A stretch of 64,000 bases of DNA from Spartobacteria bacterium (GTDB taxonomy: Bacteria > Verrucomicrobiota > Verrucomicrobiia > Chthoniobacterales > UBA6821), in NCBI GenBank assembly GCA_947471565.1, contig CANIVT010000014.1, forward strand, positions 1 through 64,000, read 5' to 3'. The notes under the pieces are model-generated. The model saw only the letters and a list, made by a program, of their open reading frames with translations. It ran no database searches and was not told where the DNA came from. Position numbers and translations under genes: made by a program. Positions 27,304 through 36,715 of this stretch are shown piece after piece. How positions within the stretch are numbered: position 1 is the stretch's first letter; every line of letters starts with the position of its first letter.

Positions 27304-28641
27304 TCAGATAAACGGCAGGATCGGGAATTTCTTTCCGAGCACCACTTCACTGGGAACACCAAGCCAGCGTTCAAGAGCCGTTGCGTAGACGGAGCGGAAA
27401 TCGGTGCTGAATTTCAGGTCGCCATCATGGAGATCGGTAAGGCTTGGGTAGGCTCCGTAGAGACCCGGCTTGACCCCTCCCCCAAGGACGAAGAGCGGTG
27501 CGGCCGCGCCGTGGTCCGTGCCTGCGCTTGCATTCTCGGCGACGCGACGGCCGAATTCACTGAAGGAAAGAACAAGCACCCGTCCAAGGTTTCCCTGCGC
27601 TTTCAAATCGGCAACGAACGCAGAGAGTGCGGCATCCAGATCGCCTATAAGGCGATCGTGGGCAGGAACCTGATTGGCGTGCGTGTCGAACCCGCCCTGG
27701 GAAACGTAATACACCCTCGAGGGAAGTCCTCCGGCGATGAGTCGACTGACCAAATTGAGGCTGTTCCCTAGCTGTGACGAGGGATAGTTCACGGTGCTTT
27801 TCGTCTTACGCGTGATTTCCAGAATGCGATCACTGCTCATCTGAGCATCCAGTGCCGTGCGTTGTAGAAACTCGACGGTACTACCATCCATGTCCGCCGG
27901 ACCTGGCAACATCCCGATCGATCCCCCGGCATTCTCGCTTAAGGAGGAATGTTCGGAGGCGGGCGGTTGATTGATCTGGCGCATGAACTGATCGGCGGCA
28001 GCGGGATCATTCGCGGCCTCCTTCATGTAGCGGAATTGCTCAGGATTGCTGAAGGCCACCCCTTTGGGAGTTTTGGATGCGAAGGCCTGAGGCGTTTGCC
28101 CCCCGATAGCGACTCCGACGGTCGCCGGATCCGCCCCCTGACAGCAGTTATCGAAATACCGGCCAAGCCATCCTTCGGAAAGAATCTGTTCCGATTCACT
28201 GGCAGTCTGCCAGATCTCGGTGGATCGGAAATGGGACCTATTAGGGTTCGGGTATCCGACTCCCTGAACCATGCCGAGACACCCCTCGCCGTAGAGAGAC
28301 CTCAGCCCGGAGAGCTTCGGATGAAGTCCTGCATAATCGCTGATTCTCAGGATATCCTTGGCAGGAAGGGCGATTTTTGGACGGGCTTTGTAGTAGGCGT
28401 CATCACCAAAGGGAACCAGCGTATTGATACCGTCATTTCCTCCGGCAAGTTGCAGCACAACGAGAATCGTGCCGTCTTTTCCCGTGGTCACCTGACCGGT
28501 CGTGGCGGCCGCCATGGTATCCAGACAGAGGAAGGTTTTCTCCAAAAAAAGCGGAACCGTCGAGGCCAGGGCACCTCCCAGCATGGATGTCCTCAGGAAC
28601 TGACGTCGGGTATGTAGCGGTTGTTCTTTGGGCTCTTTCAT
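27304..28641 (-). CDS. DUF1501 family protein with Tat signal
   Basis: Function unknown; the family is abundant in Planctomycetes and Verrucomicrobiota, nearly always paired with DUF1800. 445 residues. The N-terminus has a twin-arginine signal (TRRQFLRTSMLGG), so export should use the Tat pathway (tatC at 7.2 kb). Seen: LQLAGGNDGINTLVPFGDD, SHFRSTEIWQTA, YYVSQGGFDTHANQ, and SEFGRRVAENASAGTDHGAA, the sulfatase/phosphatase-like metal-site pattern of this family. 55 bases after the DUF1800 gene on the same strand, so one operon is likely. Confidence 0.92.
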   Translation of the reverse strand: MKEPKEQPLHTRRQFLRTSMLGGALASTVPLFLEKTFLCLDTMAAATTGQVTTGKDGTILVVLQLAGGNDGINTLVPFGDDAYYKARPKIALPAKDILRISDYAGLHPKLSGLRSLYGEGCLGMVQGVGYPNPNRSHFRSTEIWQTASESEQILSEGWLGRYFDNCCQGADPATVGVAIGGQTPQAFASKTPKGVAFSNPEQFRYMKEAANDPAAADQFMRQINQPPASEHSSLSENAGGSIGMLPGPADMDGSTVEFLQRTALDAQMSSDRILEITRKTKSTVNYPSSQLGNSLNLVSRLIAGGLPSRVYYVSQGGFDTHANQVPAHDRLIGDLDAALSAFVADLKAQGNLGRVLVLSFSEFGRRVAENASAGTDHGAAAPLFVLGGGVKPGLYGAYPSLTDLHDGDLKFSTDFRSVYATALERWLGVPSEVVLGKKFPILPFI

Positions 28642-28696
28642 GGGGAGAGTTGGAGGGGAAAATAGATGGTTCGGTTTAAAGGTGGGTCCACCAGTC

Positions 28697-30124
28697 TCAA
28701 GTCATCTGGTAATAGGGAGTGCCCATCATGATCTGCATCAGGTCCCTCACGGCCGGGTCGGTGTAGGGCGCCGGTTTTTTTTCCAAGAAGGCAAGATAGG
28801 AGGCGCGATCCTTGTCCAACAGCTGGTAATTGAAGATCCGAAACGCAAGCAGATCGATGAGTTCACCAGGAGTGGATCTGGCGGATGCCGGTGCAATCGT
28901 TGCCAGAGGAACCTCGGCTGTCTTGGTCCCATATCCACCCAGCACCCTCGCCTTGCCGCTGAGCAGGTAGGAGGCGAGGTTGTACCGGTACAAAAGACTG
29001 GAGGCACTGATCCACGAGCGACCTCCATCCCATCCTTTGACGTTCGGCGGGGCAAAAAGCACCTGCCCCAGTGCAGACAGGGAGTTCTCAAGCACCTTGG
29101 CATCCGGCAACGGAATCTCCAGCATTCTGGTCGTCTGCATCATCCACTGGACGGGACTCTTGATCTGGTGATGCATCACATGGGTGGAGTAGAAATCCTC
29201 GCTCTTGAAAATCACCCCCAACGTTGCCGCAATGTCGTACCCATTGGAGAGGAGCAACTCGCCCAAACCCGTCACGGTCTCTTCCGGTGGATCGGTTGCC
29301 ACGAAAAACGACCAGAGTTTCTTTCCAATGAAACGGGCGCACTGAGGCTGCGAAGCGATGAGATCAATGATGTCGTCCCCGGTGAAGGGGCCCATTCGTC
29401 CGAAGAAGGTCTTGGCCCCGGGGTCGTAATCGCGTCCGGAAAACCGGAAGGAACCTGTCTCCGGGACAATCCTGTATCCGGTGAACGATTTCGCCGCCTG
29501 CTGGATGTCCTGCTCGGTGTAGTGCCCCTCCCCCAGCGAGAAGAGTTCCATGACCTCGCGGGCGAAGTTTTCGTTGGGGTGATCCTTGCGGCTCTGAAAG
29601 AGATCGAGCCACCGGATCATCGCCGGATCACGTGAGATCGCCTTGAGCAGAAGGGGGAATTTCCCCAGCGCACCCTGACGGAGCGTCTCGTTCTGCATCC
29701 ACATCATCCAGGAGTCGTTGACCTTCTGATTGCTGGTCGCGAAATGACCATGCCAGAAAAGGGCCATCTTTTCTCTCAGAGGTGCGGTCGTGTAGCGCAT
29801 CCGGTTGAGCCACCAGAGCCGGAGATCGAGCATCGAAAAGCGATCCGCCTCCCTGATCTCCTTTGCGATAGCCATCCGGTCTACCTCAGTTACCGCTTCC
29901 TTTTCGCGTTTCTTAAGCCGAAAACGGGCCTCCGGTTCAAAAAGCACAGGAGGAGGAAAGAGCTCGTCATCAGCTTCCGCCTTCAGAAGAAAATCCACGG
30001 CACCGGAAGGCCCCATGGAATGAAGCTTGTCGATCTCGGCAGGAGTACCGCCAAAACCAGCCCTGTTGAGCAAGTGTGCGGCCCGGGTACGATCCCAGAG
30101 TTTTTCAGGAAGTGGGGAGAACAT
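28697..30124 (-). CDS. DUF1800 family protein
   Basis: Function unknown, standard partner of DUF1501. 475 residues. Seen: HLLNRAGFGGTPAEID at the N-terminus, WWLNRM, FWHGHFATSNQKV, NFAREVMELFSLGEGHYTE, FTGYRI, GKKLWSFFV, and PPNVKGWDGGRSWI, all family landmarks. No obvious signal peptide. First gene of the pair. A perfect 5-3-5 palindrome sits just upstream (30131-30143). Confidence 0.92.
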   Translation of the reverse strand: MFSPLPEKLWDRTRAAHLLNRAGFGGTPAEIDKLHSMGPSGAVDFLLKAEADDELFPPPVLFEPEARFRLKKREKEAVTEVDRMAIAKEIREADRFSMLDLRLWWLNRMRYTTAPLREKMALFWHGHFATSNQKVNDSWMMWMQNETLRQGALGKFPLLLKAISRDPAMIRWLDLFQSRKDHPNENFAREVMELFSLGEGHYTEQDIQQAAKSFTGYRIVPETGSFRFSGRDYDPGAKTFFGRMGPFTGDDIIDLIASQPQCARFIGKKLWSFFVATDPPEETVTGLGELLLSNGYDIAATLGVIFKSEDFYSTHVMHHQIKSPVQWMMQTTRMLEIPLPDAKVLENSLSALGQVLFAPPNVKGWDGGRSWISASSLLYRYNLASYLLSGKARVLGGYGTKTAEVPLATIAPASARSTPGELIDLLAFRIFNYQLLDKDRASYLAFLEKKPAPYTDPAVRDLMQIMMGTPYYQMT

Positions 30125-30130
30125 TCCTAG

Positions 30131-30143
30131 GTGGTAACACCAC
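30131..30143. promoter_or_regulatory. Short palindrome upstream of the DUF1800-DUF1501 genes
   Basis: GTGGT-AAC-ACCAC, seven bases before the ATG of the DUF1800 gene and in the 126-base divergent gap to the beta-CASP gene. Form and place would suit an operator, but it is short and there is no regulator gene nearby. The rest of the gap shows no clear promoter. Confidence 0.3.
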
Positions 30144-30250
30144 GATGCAGAAAAGGTTGCACACTTGGATGAGGAAATCGAAGGAAAGAATCAACAAAGC
30201 GGGAATTTCCCCTCGCAGGCCCTGAGAACACCTCCCTAGCCTGACCCATT

Positions 30251-31621
30251 ATGCGTTTCACCAACCTCACCCGGGGAGCCGGCATCGGCGCCAACTGCTA
30301 CCGACTAGATCTCCCTGAGGGGGCGGTCCTGCTGGATTGCGGAATGCACCCGGAGCATGTGGGCAAGGATTCAACGCCGCTGTTTGAGGAACTGGGTGAC
30401 ACCTCCGTCCGTAGCACCATCCTGACGCATGCCCACCAAGACCACGTGGGATGCCTCCCTTTGCTCCAATCCCAACAGCAGGGAATGCCGGTGCTCATGA
30501 CAGAGGGAACGGCCCGGATCGCCGACATCATGCTCCATAACTCGGTGAACGTGATGATGCGCCAGCAGGAGGAACTCAAACTTCCCGACTATCCCCTCTT
30601 CGGCCACCGCGGAGTGGAACTCTCCTCAAGGATGTGGAGAACGTGTCCACTCGAGCGCCGGCTCGATCTCGACGGCAACCGCACAGCATCCGCGGACGCC
30701 ACCACGGTGACCTTCCACGATGCAGGGCATATCATCGGCTCGACCGGCGTGATGATCCGATCGGAGGGAAAAAGCTTCTTCTATACGGGGGACGTTAATT
30801 TCGAAGACCAGACGATCCAGACCGGGGCGCGCTTTCCCGAGGAACCGGTCGATGTCCTTCTCATGGAAACCACCCGAGGCGACGCTCCGATGCCGGAGGG
30901 GTCGACACGCCTCACCGAGGAGGAACGCTTCGCCAAGGCGGTGGCTGCGGCACTCGCAAAGGGATCCAGCGTGACGATCCCCGTGTTCGCCCTCGGCAAG
31001 ACACAGGAAATCATGGCCTTGCTCTGGAAAATGCAAAGGGAGCGGGTCATCCCTCCGATTCCGATCTACATCGGCGGCCTCGGCAGCAAGATCACCGCCG
31101 TCTATGACACGATGGCATCACGACTTTCCAGGAACCTGCCCAAGCTCCAACTCATGAACGATGTCGCCCCTTATGTGGCCGGAGGTGCGGAGATCTCTTC
31201 CCTTAATCCACGCAAGCACGCCATCTACGCCCTCTCCAGCGGCATGATGACCGAGCACACGCTCTCCAATGTTTTCGCCCGCAAAGTCCTTCCTGATCCC
31301 GAACAGCACCTCTTCTTCGTCGGCTATGCCGATCCCTCCTCACCGGGAGGACGCGTTCGGTCAGCAAATCCCGGTGACATGGTCGAACTCGGTCCGCCGG
31401 GAGGCCCCGTGCCCTTCCATTGCCACCGGGAGATTTTCAACCTCAGCGCCCATGCACGGCGCGAGGATCTCCTCTCTTACGCGGTGAAGGTGCGTCCGAA
31501 GACCATCCTCCTGGTCCATGGTGACGATCCCGCCGTCGAGTGGTTCAAGCGCGAACTCTACGCGTCCCTGCCCGACACCAAGGTGATCGCCCCGCCACCC
31601 GGTCAGCCAATCGAGTTGTGA
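30251..31621 (+). CDS. Metallo-beta-lactamase fold, beta-CASP RNA hydrolase-like protein
   Basis: Two-zinc MBL hydrolase with the beta-CASP insertion found in RNA processing nucleases (CPSF73/YSH1-like, RNase J relatives). 456 residues. Motif II is HAHQDH (His60, His62, Asp64, His65); later metal ligands are in HDAGHIIGS and YTGDVNFED. The beta-CASP region includes TIPVFALGKTQEIM and the final RMMBL-type segment has NLSAHARREDLL and LVHGDDPAVEWF. It is probably cytoplasmic. Not in an operon. Confidence 0.9.
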   Translation: MRFTNLTRGAGIGANCYRLDLPEGAVLLDCGMHPEHVGKDSTPLFEELGDTSVRSTILTHAHQDHVGCLPLLQSQQQGMPVLMTEGTARIADIMLHNSVNVMMRQQEELKLPDYPLFGHRGVELSSRMWRTCPLERRLDLDGNRTASADATTVTFHDAGHIIGSTGVMIRSEGKSFFYTGDVNFEDQTIQTGARFPEEPVDVLLMETTRGDAPMPEGSTRLTEEERFAKAVAAALAKGSSVTIPVFALGKTQEIMALLWKMQRERVIPPIPIYIGGLGSKITAVYDTMASRLSRNLPKLQLMNDVAPYVAGGAEISSLNPRKHAIYALSSGMMTEHTLSNVFARKVLPDPEQHLFFVGYADPSSPGGRVRSANPGDMVELGPPGGPVPFHCHREIFNLSAHARREDLLSYAVKVRPKTILLVHGDDPAVEWFKRELYASLPDTKVIAPPPGQPIEL

Positions 31622-31683
31622 TTCGGATCGAAACCCATTCCTATTCAGGAGATGGAGGACTTCAGTACTGCGGCGCATTCCCC

Positions 31684-31870
31684 ATTCGTTAAAAAAGTTA
31701 AAACGTGAAAAGGGTTAAAACGATGTGGCAAAAGTAACACAATCCAAGGCATCCGGCGATCAGACGGTATATCTTTACCCTTCCATGTCGTGAAGTCGGC
31801 CTATTCTGCATCTACCCTGTAACGCTTCAACGTTCTAACTCTTTTAACGCTATACCCATGAACAATGGGT
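31684..31870. repeat. Intergenic element A of a GTTAAAA/TTTTAAC family
   Basis: The 280-base gap 31622-31901 has no gene. It holds a left arm rich in GTTAAAA (31684-31723, ending GATGTGGC) and a right arm rich in TTTTAAC and TAAC (31818-31850), an imperfect palindrome about 165 bases long. A closely related element lies in the opposite orientation at 37182-37279. Beyond the right arm are two small hairpins, ACCCAT-GAACA-ATGGGT (31854-31870) and CTGCT-AAAA-AGCAG (31887-31900), next to the end of the minus-strand gene. Confidence 0.65.
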
Positions 31871-31901
31871 TCCCTGCGAGAATAACTGCTAAAAAGCAGG
31901 A

Positions 31902-32465
31902 TTACCTTCCTAGCAGAGCCGCCTTCAGATCCGCGGCAACGGGATTGGATCCGAACCAGAGACTCAGGAACGCTTTCTGAAAGTCGCGTCCAGGAATGGT
32001 TCCTTTCCTTGCCCCTTGGTCAAAGACCACGGTATTGGTCCCGAGGAATCGGACCTGTTCCACGCCTCCGCTCGAGAGCGGTCCAAACATGGCGATGAAG
32101 GCATCCCGATCCCGTGCATAACCGGGATAGGTGTAACTGACGCTCTGGGCGAACTGTGAGCTCCAGGCTTTCGTCACATCCGACTGCCCCACGGCACGCA
32201 GGAACGTGAAATCGAACTGCATCGGCCCGGACGACGCCATGACCGCATCGGCCGTCCTGAGAGCCGCAGGAGTGTAGAAAGCCGCCACATAGATCCGGAT
32301 CGGAACCATCAGCAGGGAGAAGGTCCGCAAACCCGCCCCATTGAGTTGCAGGGAATCCCCCGCGACCTGAACCTGCGGTGAAACCGTGACCCCCTGGATC
32401 TCCATAGCAAATCCGATGTGAACCATGCACAGCATGGCTATCGACAAGATCAAGGCTCTCTTCAT
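31902..32465 (-). CDS. Exported chalcone-isomerase-like protein
   Basis: 187 residues from the ATG at 32465, where a signal peptide begins (MKRALILSIAMLCMVHIGFA). The mature protein has the bacterial CHI-like pattern: LNGAGLRTFSLLMVPIRIYVAAFY and a C-terminal FQKAFLSLWFG. Bacterial members have an unknown role and are not known to act on flavonoids; lipid or fatty-acid binding has been suggested for the fold. It follows a 114-residue gene on the same strand by about 50 bases. Confidence 0.85.
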   Translation of the reverse strand: MKRALILSIAMLCMVHIGFAMEIQGVTVSPQVQVAGDSLQLNGAGLRTFSLLMVPIRIYVAAFYTPAALRTADAVMASSGPMQFDFTFLRAVGQSDVTKAWSSQFAQSVSYTYPGYARDRDAFIAMFGPLSSGGVEQVRFLGTNTVVFDQGARKGTIPGRDFQKAFLSLWFGSNPVAADLKAALLGR

Positions 32466-32517
32466 CACCCCAAACTGACATCGAGCTGGATCGGGGGCAA
32501 CCCCTCTGATCATCCCT

Positions 32518-32862
32518 TCAGATCTCTTGGGGGACGAGAGGCGGTTTCACCAAAGGCTTCTGATTCGGCGACGGGAGCACCTCATCGAGTTCAAAGATCG
32601 ACTCATCCACTTCCTCATCACTTTCCAGCGGAACAAAACGCTCCGCCTTGAAGCCCCGCTCAATGCCGAGCTTGTTGCAGGGATTCCTTAACTCGGTCAG
32701 ATAGACCGCCATTTCCCCGGGATTGGCCTGGAAGTCACATCCCGGAACCAGATCACGGATGTGGTAATTGTTCCCCTTTTTGGGGAGCTCATCGTACAGA
32801 ACCTCGATCCCAAGCGGGAACGAGTCATCAACACACACAACGGCTTGGCCAGGCAGGAACAT
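32518..32862 (-). CDS. Hypothetical protein, SH3-like N-terminus
   Basis: 114 residues. No family is recognised with certainty. The first 70 residues look like a small beta barrel (FLPGQAVVCVDDSF, GNNYHIRDLVPGCDF, VYLTELRNP); the rest is acidic and proline-rich (SDEEVDESIFELDEVL). No signal peptide. Not phage-linked by context: its neighbours are a CHI-like protein and fumC. Start taken at the only sensible ATG. Confidence 0.55.
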   Translation of the reverse strand: MFLPGQAVVCVDDSFPLGIEVLYDELPKKGNNYHIRDLVPGCDFQANPGEMAVYLTELRNPCNKLGIERGFKAERFVPLESDEEVDESIFELDEVLPSPNQKPLVKPPLVPQEI

Positions 32863-32916
32863 GGAAGGGGTAAGGGATTGAGCTTCTAGGCAACTGAAAG
32901 AATGCCTCGATCTGCA

Positions 32917-33021
32917 AAAGGTTGGAAGTTTGGATGCGGGGCAAGGCGCGTGAGAGAAGCCGTAGTAAACCTACGGCGATCGAACGGCAACGCCGCCACG
33001 CGCCAAAATCCCAACCTTTTT
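32917..33021. repeat. Nested palindromic element after fumC
   Basis: Outer arms AAAAGGTTGGAAGTTTGG and CCAAAATCCCAACCTTTT pair with a small internal mismatch; inside, GCGCGTG pairs with CACGCGC and CCGTAG with CTACGG (loop TAAAC region). The whole 105-base unit folds into one long interrupted hairpin. The TAA stop of fumC overlaps its right edge, and on the minus strand it ends in TTTT, so it may terminate fumC. A sequence resembling the left arm (AAGGCTTGGAAGTTTGGAG) recurs at 44711. Confidence 0.85.
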
Positions 33022-34435
33022 AGGGATGGGTCATGGCGGAGGGTACAACCCATGCGTCGAACTCCTCGGCCGTCAGATGTCCGAGCGAGAGAGCCGCTTC
33101 CTTGAGGGATGTCTTCTCCTTATGGGCCTTCTTCGCGATCTGTGCAGCCTTGTCGTAGCCGATGTGGGGGTTGAGCGCGGTCACGAGCATGAGCGAATCG
33201 GCCACGTAGCCGGCGATCTTCTCGTGGTTGGCCTCGATCCCGACGATGCAGTGATCGTTGAAGGAATGGCAGGCGTCGGAGAGGAGACGAACGGAGTGGA
33301 GGAAGTTATGGATGATGACGGGCTTGAAGACGTTCAGCTCGAAATTCCCCTGCGAGGCGGCGATGCCGATGGCAGCGTCATTTCCCATGACCTGAACGGC
33401 GACCATGGTGACGGCCTCACACTGGGTGGGGTTGACCTTTCCGGGCATGATGGAGGAACCGGGTTCGTTCTCGGGCAGGGAGAGCTCGCCGAGACCGCAG
33501 CGGGGACCGGAAGCCAGCCAGCGGAGATCGTTGGCGATCTTCATGAGTGAGGTGGCCAGCGACTTGAGAGCACCGCTCGCGTAGACGAATTCACCGTGCG
33601 ACGAGAGCGCGGCAAATTTGTTGGGGGCGGAGACAAACGGGAATCCGGTGATTTCGGCGATCCTGGCCGCAGCGGTCTCGCCGAACTTTGGATGGGAATT
33701 GAGCCCCGTGCCGACAGCGGTTCCACCGATGGCGAGCGACTCAAGTCCGGGCAGGCTCTCGCGGAGACGGGCGAGGTCGGCATCGAGCATAGCGACATAG
33801 CCGGAGAACTCCTGTCCCAAGGTGACGGGGGTCGCGTCCTGCAGATGGGTGCGGCCGATCTTCACGATGTCGGCGAATTCCTTTGCCTTGGCGTCCAAGG
33901 CGTCGCGGAGAAGCGTGACCGAGGAGAGGAGTCTCTCACGGACGACCGTGACCGCGGCGATATTCATGGCCGTGGGGAAGGTGTCGTTGGACGACTGGGA
34001 CATGTTCACGTCGTCGTTGGGATGGATCGGCTTCTTGGATCCCAAAACGCCTCCGGCCATTTCGATGGCGCGGTTGGAGATGACCTCGTTGGCGTTCATG
34101 TTGCTCTGGGTGCCGCTGCCGGTCTGCCAGATCCTCAGGGGGAAATGGGCATCAAGTTGGCCGGCGATCACCTCGTCGGCGGCGCGGCAGATCAACTCAG
34201 CCTTTTCAGCGGCGAGTTTTCCAAGGTCACGGTTGGCCAGAGCACAGGCCTTCTTGAGTTGGCCGAGGGCCTTGATGAGCTCACGAGGCTTGGTGTCATT
34301 ACCGATATCAAAGTGGATTAGCGAACGGGCCGTCTGCGCGCCGTAGTAGCGATCATGGGGCACGGGGATCTCCCCCATGGTGTCGCTCTCAGTACGGTGG
34401 GTGGCCGGATCGGCCGCGGGAATGGAATGGGACAT
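33020..34435 (-). CDS. fumC: Class II fumarate hydratase
   Basis: Interconverts fumarate and malate in the TCA cycle, without an Fe-S cluster. 471 residues, standard. Seen: [37 protein letters not shown], the dimer-loop [16 protein letters not shown], and the signature [16 protein letters not shown] with the catalytic serine. mdh lies next upstream with 157 bases between, a logical pair. The stop codon is embedded in the palindromic element at 32917-33021. Confidence 0.97.
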   Translation of the reverse strand: MSHSIPAADPATHRTESDTMGEIPVPHDRYYGAQTARSLIHFDIGNDTKPRELIKALGQLKKACALANRDLGKLAAEKAELICRAADEVIAGQLDAHFPLRIWQTGSGTQSNMNANEVISNRAIEMAGGVLGSKKPIHPNDDVNMSQSSNDTFPTAMNIAAVTVVRERLLSSVTLLRDALDAKAKEFADIVKIGRTHLQDATPVTLGQEFSGYVAMLDADLARLRESLPGLESLAIGGTAVGTGLNSHPKFGETAAARIAEITGFPFVSAPNKFAALSSHGEFVYASGALKSLATSLMKIANDLRWLASGPRCGLGELSLPENEPGSSIMPGKVNPTQCEAVTMVAVQVMGNDAAIGIAASQGNFELNVFKPVIIHNFLHSVRLLSDACHSFNDHCIVGIEANHEKIAGYVADSLMLVTALNPHIGYDKAAQIAKKAHKEKTSLKEAALSLGHLTAEEFDAWVVPSAMTHP

Positions 34436-34460
34436 GGGATAGAGAGGAGTTTAGGGGTTG

Positions 34461-34592
34461 AGACTGAAGGCTGTTAGAAAGAGTTTCTAAGAAGGACAAG
34501 AGACAGGAAGACTGAAGACAACCCAAGGAAGCGATCCAAGCAATCCTCAGATTGCTTCCCCTGATAGCCTAACAGTCTTCAGCCTATCTAAC
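34461..34592. repeat. Dispersed intergenic motif, copies 2 and 3 (inverted pair)
   Basis: Between mdh and fumC, GAGACTGAAGGCTGTTAG (34461-34478) and its near reverse complement within GCCTAACAGTCTTCAGCC (34567-34584) form an imperfect inverted repeat. The right arm carries the same core as the motif at 22444-22474. No gene is seen in the 157-base gap. Confidence 0.55.
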
Positions 34593-35579
34593 TCAGCGCG
34601 GCAAGAGGTCGGAGACCATCGACTTCTCCTCGAGGAGTTCGTTGACGGTCAGCTGGAACTTCGCCTTGCCGAAGTCGCTCATCGGGACCCCTTGGACGAT
34701 CGAGGCCTTCTTGCCGTCGCTGCGGGTCGGGAAAGAGCAAACAAGCCCTTCCTCCACGCCGTAGGATCCGTCCGAGGCCACGGCCACACTGTGCCAGTCG
34801 TCGGCGGGAGTGACGGAGTTCACGGTCATGACCGTGTCGAGTGCTGCGTGGGCTGCCGAAGCGGCCGAGGAGAGTCCGCGGGCCGCAATGATGGCGGCTC
34901 CTCGCTGCTGGACATTCTTGATGAAGTCACCCTCGAGCCAAGCGGAATCCGGGATCGACTTGGAAACAGGCTCGCCGTTGATCAGGGCATTCTCAAAGTC
35001 AGGATAAAGGGTGCTGGAGTGGTTGCCCCAGATCGCCAGGCGGGTGACGTCGCGGTTGTGGCAACCTGCCTTCTCGGCCAGCGCGCTCTTGGCGCGGTTC
35101 TCGTCGAGGCGGGTCATGGCGTGCCACCTGTCTGCCGGGACCGAGGGGGCGTTTCTCATGGCGATGAGGCAATTGGTGTTGCAAGGGTTGCCGACAACAA
35201 GGACACGGATATCGTCTGCCGCATTCCTCTCGATGGCCTGACCTTGGCCGATGAAGATCTTCCCGTTGATGCCGAGCAGGTCCTTGCGCTCCATACCCGC
35301 CTTGCGCGGAACACTGCCGACCAGCAGGGCCCAGTTCGCACCGTCGAAGCCTGTATCGAGATCGCTCGTGGCCTCGATGGACTCGAGCAGGGGGAAGGCG
35401 CAATCATTGAGTTCCATGACGACACCGGCGAGGGCCTTCATGCCTGGCTCGATCTCGATGAGACGCAGGGAGACGGGCTGATCGGGACCGAAAACCAATC
35501 CCGAGGCGATACGGGGAAGAAGGGAGTAGCCGATTTGTCCGGCGGCGCCGGTGATGGAGACAACGATGGGTGTTTTCAT
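34593..35579 (-). CDS. mdh: Malate dehydrogenase
   Basis: NAD-dependent oxidation of malate to oxaloacetate. 328 residues, the cytosolic-type group (about 325-330). Seen: the dinucleotide fold [15 protein letters not shown] at the N-terminus, [38 protein letters not shown] with the substrate arginine, and [12 protein letters not shown] with the catalytic histidine. Directly upstream of fumC on the same strand, downstream of HU with a strong terminator between. Confidence 0.97.
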   Translation of the reverse strand: MKTPIVVSITGAAGQIGYSLLPRIASGLVFGPDQPVSLRLIEIEPGMKALAGVVMELNDCAFPLLESIEATSDLDTGFDGANWALLVGSVPRKAGMERKDLLGINGKIFIGQGQAIERNAADDIRVLVVGNPCNTNCLIAMRNAPSVPADRWHAMTRLDENRAKSALAEKAGCHNRDVTRLAIWGNHSSTLYPDFENALINGEPVSKSIPDSAWLEGDFIKNVQQRGAAIIAARGLSSAASAAHAALDTVMTVNSVTPADDWHSVAVASDGSYGVEEGLVCSFPTRSDGKKASIVQGVPMSDFGKAKFQLTVNELLEEKSMVSDLLPR

Positions 35580-35619
35580 GATGCAGCCACACTACAGCAT
35601 CGTCCCTGTGTCTATAAAT

Positions 35620-35657
35620 GAGAAAACCCGTTGTGCCGAAGCACAACGGGTTTTCTC
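35620..35657 (-). terminator. Strong hairpin terminator of the HU gene
   Basis: A perfect 17-bp stem, GAGAAAACCCGTTGTGC with GCACAACGGGTTTTCTC, closed by the loop CGAA. It lies 19 bases after the HU stop on the minus strand, and the A/T-rich base of the stem supplies the T tract. It separates HU from mdh, whose start is 41 bases further on. Confidence 0.92.
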
Positions 35658-35676
35658 GGGTGGGGGGGGAAATCCC

Positions 35677-35955
35677 TTACTTAACGGCCTTCTTGAAAGC
35701 GAGACCGGGGCTGAAGCGGACGCTCTTGGAAGCGGCGATCTTGATCTTGGCGCCGGTCTTGGGGTTGATGCCGGTACGGGCCTTGCGGTTCACGACCTTG
35801 AAGGTGCCGAAGCCGATCAACTGGAGGCTCTTGCTCTTCTTGACGATGGCCTTGATGTTTTCGATGACGGCGTTCACGGCCTTCTCGGCGTGTGCCTTGC
35901 TGACGTCCTTACCGAGGGACTTCTGAACGGATTCAACGAGGGTCTGTTTGCTCAT
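35677..35955 (-). CDS. hup: HU family DNA-binding protein
   Basis: Small histone-like dimer that bends DNA. 92 residues from the ATG at 35955 (MSKQTLVESVQKSLG); the open frame continues 38 residues upstream, through the promoter, and is not coding. Seen: the GFGTF motif (FGTFKVVNRKARTG) leading to the DNA-binding arm, then NPKTGAKIKIAASKSVRFSPG. The -35/-10 pair at 36001-36029 and the strong terminator make it a self-contained, probably highly expressed unit. Confidence 0.95.
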   Translation of the reverse strand: MSKQTLVESVQKSLGKDVSKAHAEKAVNAVIENIKAIVKKSKSLQLIGFGTFKVVNRKARTGINPKTGAKIKIAASKSVRFSPGLAFKKAVK

Positions 35956-36000
35956 GGATTGTTTGGGTTGGGTTATGTGTTGGTGTCGTGTGACCTGCCG

Positions 36001-36029
36001 ATCAGAAAAAAAGTCTCTCGTGCTGTCAA
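36001..36029 (-). promoter_or_regulatory. Sigma-70-like promoter of the HU gene
   Basis: On the minus strand TTGACA (36029-36024), a 17-base spacer, and TCTGAT (36006-36001), 46 bases before the HU start. A perfect -35 box with optimal spacing. The divergent gamma-carbonic-anhydrase-like gene starts 33 bases beyond the -35. Confidence 0.65.
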
Positions 36030-36061
36030 CACCCTTTGTGGAAAATTTCTCAAGAAACCGC

Positions 36062-36667
36062 ATGAACACTCATCCCACAGCAGACCCCAGATCCGATCTC
36101 GCCCATCCGGATCATCTTGACTACTTCGCCGCCATCGTCTCCGAGCACATGGATCGCCGGCCCGTCGTACCCGACGACGCCTACGTCGCTCCGGGGGCTT
36201 TTCTCTCGGGAGCCGTGACGCTCGGCCCGCGAGCCAGCATCTGGCCTAGCGCCTCACTGCGCGCCGACATTGCGCCGATCGTGGTCGGCGAGGAGAGCAA
36301 CGTGCAGGACAACGCCGTCGTCCATGTCGGAACCAACCTCGGCACGACCATCGGCCGCCGCGTGACGATAGGACACTCCGCCGTGATCCATGCCTGCACG
36401 ATCGGCGACAACAGCCTCATCGGCATGGGGGCCATCATCCTCGACGGGGCCGTTATCGGCAAAAATTGCCTCATCGGGGCGCGCACCCTCGTCCTTGGTG
36501 GGACGGAGATCCCGCCCGGATCGATGGTCGTGGGATCGCCTGGCAAGGTCATCCGCACACTTTCGGCGGAGGAACAAAAAGGGCTGGGTGCCTGGGCCGA
36601 CCATTACCTTGTCCTCGCTGCGGAATACGGGCGCCGAGGGATCATTCATCCCGACTACCGAAAGTAA
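36062..36667 (+). CDS. Gamma carbonic anhydrase-like hexapeptide-repeat protein
   Basis: Left-handed beta-helix protein of the gamma-CA/PaaY/YrdA group. 201 residues from the ATG at 36062 (MNTHPTADPRSD); the frame is open further upstream through the HU promoter. Hexapeptide turns are plain (VVGEESNVQDNAVVHVGTN, RVTIGHSAVIHACTIGDN, LIGMGAIILDGAVIG). The zinc-ligand histidines of active enzymes are represented in VVHVG, IGHS and IHAC. Whether it hydrates CO2 cannot be decided. N-terminal 50 residues are additional to the core. Confidence 0.88.
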   Translation: MNTHPTADPRSDLAHPDHLDYFAAIVSEHMDRRPVVPDDAYVAPGAFLSGAVTLGPRASIWPSASLRADIAPIVVGEESNVQDNAVVHVGTNLGTTIGRRVTIGHSAVIHACTIGDNSLIGMGAIILDGAVIGKNCLIGARTLVLGGTEIPPGSMVVGSPGKVIRTLSAEEQKGLGAWADHYLVLAAEYGRRGIIHPDYRK

Positions 36668-36715
36668 GCGGACTAGCGGGGTGCATCCCGCCGCAATCCG
36701 GTGTAGGGTGCTGGA

